Part shown: piece by piece, positions 5,665 to 5,955 of the stretch
How positions within the stretch are numbered: position 1 is the stretch's first letter
How the letters are laid out: every line of letters begins with the position of its first letter
Origin: Lachnospiraceae bacterium
GTDB taxonomy: Bacteria > Bacillota > Clostridia > Lachnospirales > Lachnospiraceae
DNA: 5,955 nt
Direction of reading: 5' to 3'
Assembly: GCA_024695225.1 (NCBI GenBank)
Contig: JAILIO010000165.1
Coordinates: 1 to 5,955 of the forward strand
Notes under the pieces: model-generated
The model's input: only the letters and a program-made list of their open reading frames with translations
What the model was told of the DNA's origin: nothing
Databases searched by the model: none
Translations under genes and position numbers: made by a program

Positions 5665-5955
5665 ATGAAAAAAGATGACTGTATTTTCTGCAAGATAGCA
5701 AATGGAGAGATCCCGTCCAATACGATCTATGAGGATGATCTTTTCAGGGTGATATTGGACAACGGCCCTGCCACAAAGGGACATGCCCTTGTTCTTCCCA
5801 AAGAGCACAGTGCAGACATTTTTGAGATGCCTGAAGACACTCTGGCAAAGGCGATGGTGGTCGCAAAGAAGGTTGCAGGGAAACTTAAGGAGACTCTTTC
5901 CTGCGATGGTCTCAATATAGTACAGAACAACGGAGAATGCGCAGGTCAGACAGTG
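5665..5955 (+). CDS. HIT family nucleotide-binding protein, 5' part
   Basis: The first 97 residues are visible and the gene runs off the window end. The N-terminus DDCIFCKIANGEIP (4-17) is the hallmark of bacterial HIT/HinT-type proteins, with the C6-x2-C9 pair that, in many Gram-positive members, joins histidines in binding zinc. It continues with IYEDD (21-25), LDNGPATKGHALVLPKEH (31-48) and LNIVQNNGECAGQTV (83-97). The catalytic HxHxH triad should follow directly but lies outside the window. HIT proteins of this branch hydrolyse purine nucleoside phosphoramidates or related nucleotidyl substrates; the physiological substrate is usually unclear. Such proteins are normally about 110-140 residues. 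The gene is 173 nt from the SCP2 gene, across the repeat array, and no clear promoter of its own is visible, so read-through from 4463 is possible. Confidence 0.92.
   Translation, partial: MKKDDCIFCKIANGEIPSNTIYEDDLFRVILDNGPATKGHALVLPKEHSADIFEMPEDTLAKAMVVAKKVAGKLKETLSCDGLNIVQNNGECAGQTV

Noticed and set aside
5533..5808. Antisense open frame over the intergenic repeat and HIT gene start.
   Set aside because: Its apparent peptide repeat only reflects the 48-nt DNA repeat, and it runs against the well-supported HIT gene.

Overview
The window (about 50% GC by eye) reads entirely on the + strand. It resembles a Clostridia genome, most likely Lachnospiraceae. The evidence is family content: a DUF5702-type protein, short TadE-like proteins, a minimal A24 prepilin peptidase and a DUF6382-plus-FHA protein in this order is the usual 3' end of the Tad/Flp-type pilus locus in that family, as I recall it. 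The flavodoxin-like/SCP2 fusion that follows is also typical of the group. I cannot name the species.

Positions 1-4451 form one apparent operon. It holds the 3' end of a DUF5702 protein (1-535), a TadE-like protein carrying two extracytoplasmic His/Cys modules (555-1448), an A24 prepilin peptidase (1436-1849), a second TadE-like protein (1837-2385) and a large membrane protein with a C-terminal FHA domain (2439-4451). Gaps are 19 and 53 nt, and the peptidase overlaps both of its neighbours by 13 nt. The simplest reading is that the peptidase processes the TadE-like (pseudo)pilins. The FHA protein would link the pilus machine to Ser/Thr phosphorylation through a cytoplasmic linker that contains a 12-residue tandem repeat.

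A near-consensus vegetative promoter at 4463-4491 then starts a separate unit. Its gene (4499-5491) encodes a flavodoxin-like domain fused to an SCP2 domain. The promoter sits so close to the start codon that the mRNA is predicted to be leaderless or nearly so.

Positions 5492-5664 are non-coding and hold a tandem array with a 48-nt period: two near-identical 40-nt copies and one degenerate copy. The window ends inside a HIT-family nucleotide-binding protein gene (5665 onward), cut before its catalytic histidine triad.

I found no RNA gene, CRISPR array, insertion sequence or convincing terminator. The best second-look items are the leaderless promoter, the two Cys modules on a pilin-like protein, the paired Ala substitutions at the predicted prepilin cleavage sites, the coding 36-bp repeat and the intergenic repeat.
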